Assembly: GCA_027310975.1 (NCBI GenBank)
Contig: DAICZV010000036.1
Coordinates: forward strand, 1 to 6,247
Origin: a bacterium
GTDB taxonomy: Bacteria; Patescibacteriota; Minisyncoccia; UBA6257; GWB1-50-10
DNA length: 6,247 bases
Direction of reading: 5' to 3'
A model generated the notes under the pieces. That model made no database searches. It was not told where the DNA came from and saw only the letters and a program-made list of their open reading frames with translations. Below are positions 5,840-6,247 of the stretch, piece after piece (the first letter of the stretch is position 1; each line of letters starts with the position of its first letter). Both the position numbers and the translations under genes were made by a program.

Positions 5840-5868
5840 ATTATAAGCGACTGGGGATGATTTTAAAA
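5840..5868 (-). promoter_or_regulatory. Promoter of the kinase operon with consensus TATAAT, predicting a leaderless mRNA
   Basis: The minus strand carries a perfect TATAAT at plus 5840-5845, ending 8 nt before the kinase ATG (5831). With normal spacing, transcription starts 0-2 nt before the ATG. At a 17-nt spacer the -35 position is TTTTAA (plus 5863-5868), a weak match that falls in a 14-bp palindrome. Confidence 0.7.
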
Positions 5869-5871
5869 TCA
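5858..5871. promoter_or_regulatory. 14-bp perfect palindrome, possible operator over the -35 position
   Basis: TGATTTTAAAATCA is a perfect AT-rich palindrome covering the predicted -35 region of the kinase promoter and the TGA stop of the upstream gene. Its location suits a repressor site, but no second copy or regulator is seen in the window. Confidence 0.3.
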
Positions 5872-6247
5872 CTGTCCCGCGGCCGTGGATGAGGCGCTTT
5901 CAAGTTCGTCTATCTTCGCCAAGGTCGCCGGTCCCACGTGTCCCCAGCCGGTGGTGCCGGGGCCGCCGGAACAGACGATGTTTTCCCTGCACTGGAAGGT
6001 TTGAACGGCCCGCAGGGTGAGAGGACCAAAGTATCCGGTCGCGAGATTAGCGGGGAAAATTCCCTGGGCAGCGAGAAAATCTTGGAGATTTTTGACCTCG
6101 CTCCCTCTCTCCGTCCAGGCAATGGGTTGGGTAAGGGCACCGACGCTTGGAGCCGAAACTGAAGATGCCGCAAGTTCGTCTATCTTCGCCAAGGTCGCCG
6201 GTCCCACGTGTCCCCAGCCGGTGGTGCCGGGGCCGCCGGAACAGACG
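5869..6247 (-). CDS. Peptidoglycan-binding repeat protein, C-terminal part (5' end outside window)
   Basis: The reading frame is open to the window edge, so the start is not visible; the GTG at 6207 lies inside a repeat unit and is not a credible start. One complete PG_binding_1-type domain is seen: SEVKNLQDFLAAQGIFP, then TGYFGPLTLRAVQTFQC, then VCSGG and the closing VGPATLAKIDEL. The end of an earlier unit lies before it. Such domains bind peptidoglycan, so the whole protein is probably exported, although the signal peptide would lie outside the window. The two Cys in FQCRENIVC could pair. A Ser/Ala/Pro/Thr linker joins the units, and the protein ends in a short ESASSTAAGQ tail and TGA. The units are 90 residues apart and share a 77-bp identical DNA stretch. 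The kinase gene follows after 37 nt with its own promoter, so the two need not be co-transcribed. Confidence 0.85.
   Translation of the reverse strand, partial: VCSGGPGTTGWGHVGPATLAKIDELAASSVSAPSVGALTQPIAWTERGSEVKNLQDFLAAQGIFPANLATGYFGPLTLRAVQTFQCRENIVCSGGPGTTGWGHVGPATLAKIDELESASSTAAGQ
5901..5977 (-). repeat. 77-bp perfect direct repeat, downstream copy
   Basis: Bases 5901-5977 are identical to 6171-6247. They encode the end of the peptidoglycan-binding unit (VCSGGPGTTGWGHVGPATLAKIDEL). The copies are 270 bp apart, exactly 90 codons. Confidence 0.95.
6171..6247 (-). repeat. 77-bp perfect direct repeat, upstream copy (may extend past window)
   Basis: This copy matches 5901-5977 base for base and is still identical at the last base of the window, so the true repeat may be longer. 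It begins at the same codon position as the other copy. Confidence 0.95.

Overview
The gene content suggests a candidate phyla radiation bacterium (Patescibacteria/Parcubacteria, perhaps Kaiserbacteria-like). This is inferred from the style of the proteins: a coiled-coil/lytic-transglycosylase fusion, a peptidoglycan-binding repeat with an FQC...VCSG...TTG.G.VGP signature, a divergent class II aldolase beside a PfkB-type kinase, and a very short RF1. No marker gene is present to prove the lineage. The DNA is GC-rich. TAA, TAG and TGA are all used as stops, so the code looks standard.

Layout. Bases 1-56 hold the last codons of an unidentified protein, followed by a clear intrinsic terminator (63-91). 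A secreted cell-wall protein (133-1518, +) follows, with a signal peptide, a long coiled coil and a lytic transglycosylase-like domain. It converges on a minus-strand block that fills the rest of the window. In transcription order that block is: the C-terminal end of a peptidoglycan-binding repeat protein (6247-5869, cut by the window edge); a PfkB-family sugar kinase (5831-4803); an unrecognised 410-residue soluble protein 4 nt behind it (4798-3566); class II fructose-bisphosphate aldolase (3451-2528); and a short peptide chain release factor 1 (2382-1645).

How the genes work together. The kinase and the aldolase both belong to sugar-phosphate metabolism, and the unknown protein is probably co-expressed with the kinase. 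The two outer genes act on or bind the cell wall. RF1 is a translation housekeeping gene.

The most interesting signals are not genes. (1) Four genes have a -10-like hexamer ending only 6-8 nt before the ATG, three of them in extended TGn form, which predicts leaderless mRNAs. (2) Two long hairpins, directly after the stop codons of the aldolase and the unknown gene, share an identical 37-nt segment, while three stem base pairs have changed on both sides. (3) A palindromic element sits in frame inside the aldolase gene. (4) RF1 lacks its whole N-terminal domain. (5) A 77-bp perfect direct repeat lies in the peptidoglycan-binding gene.
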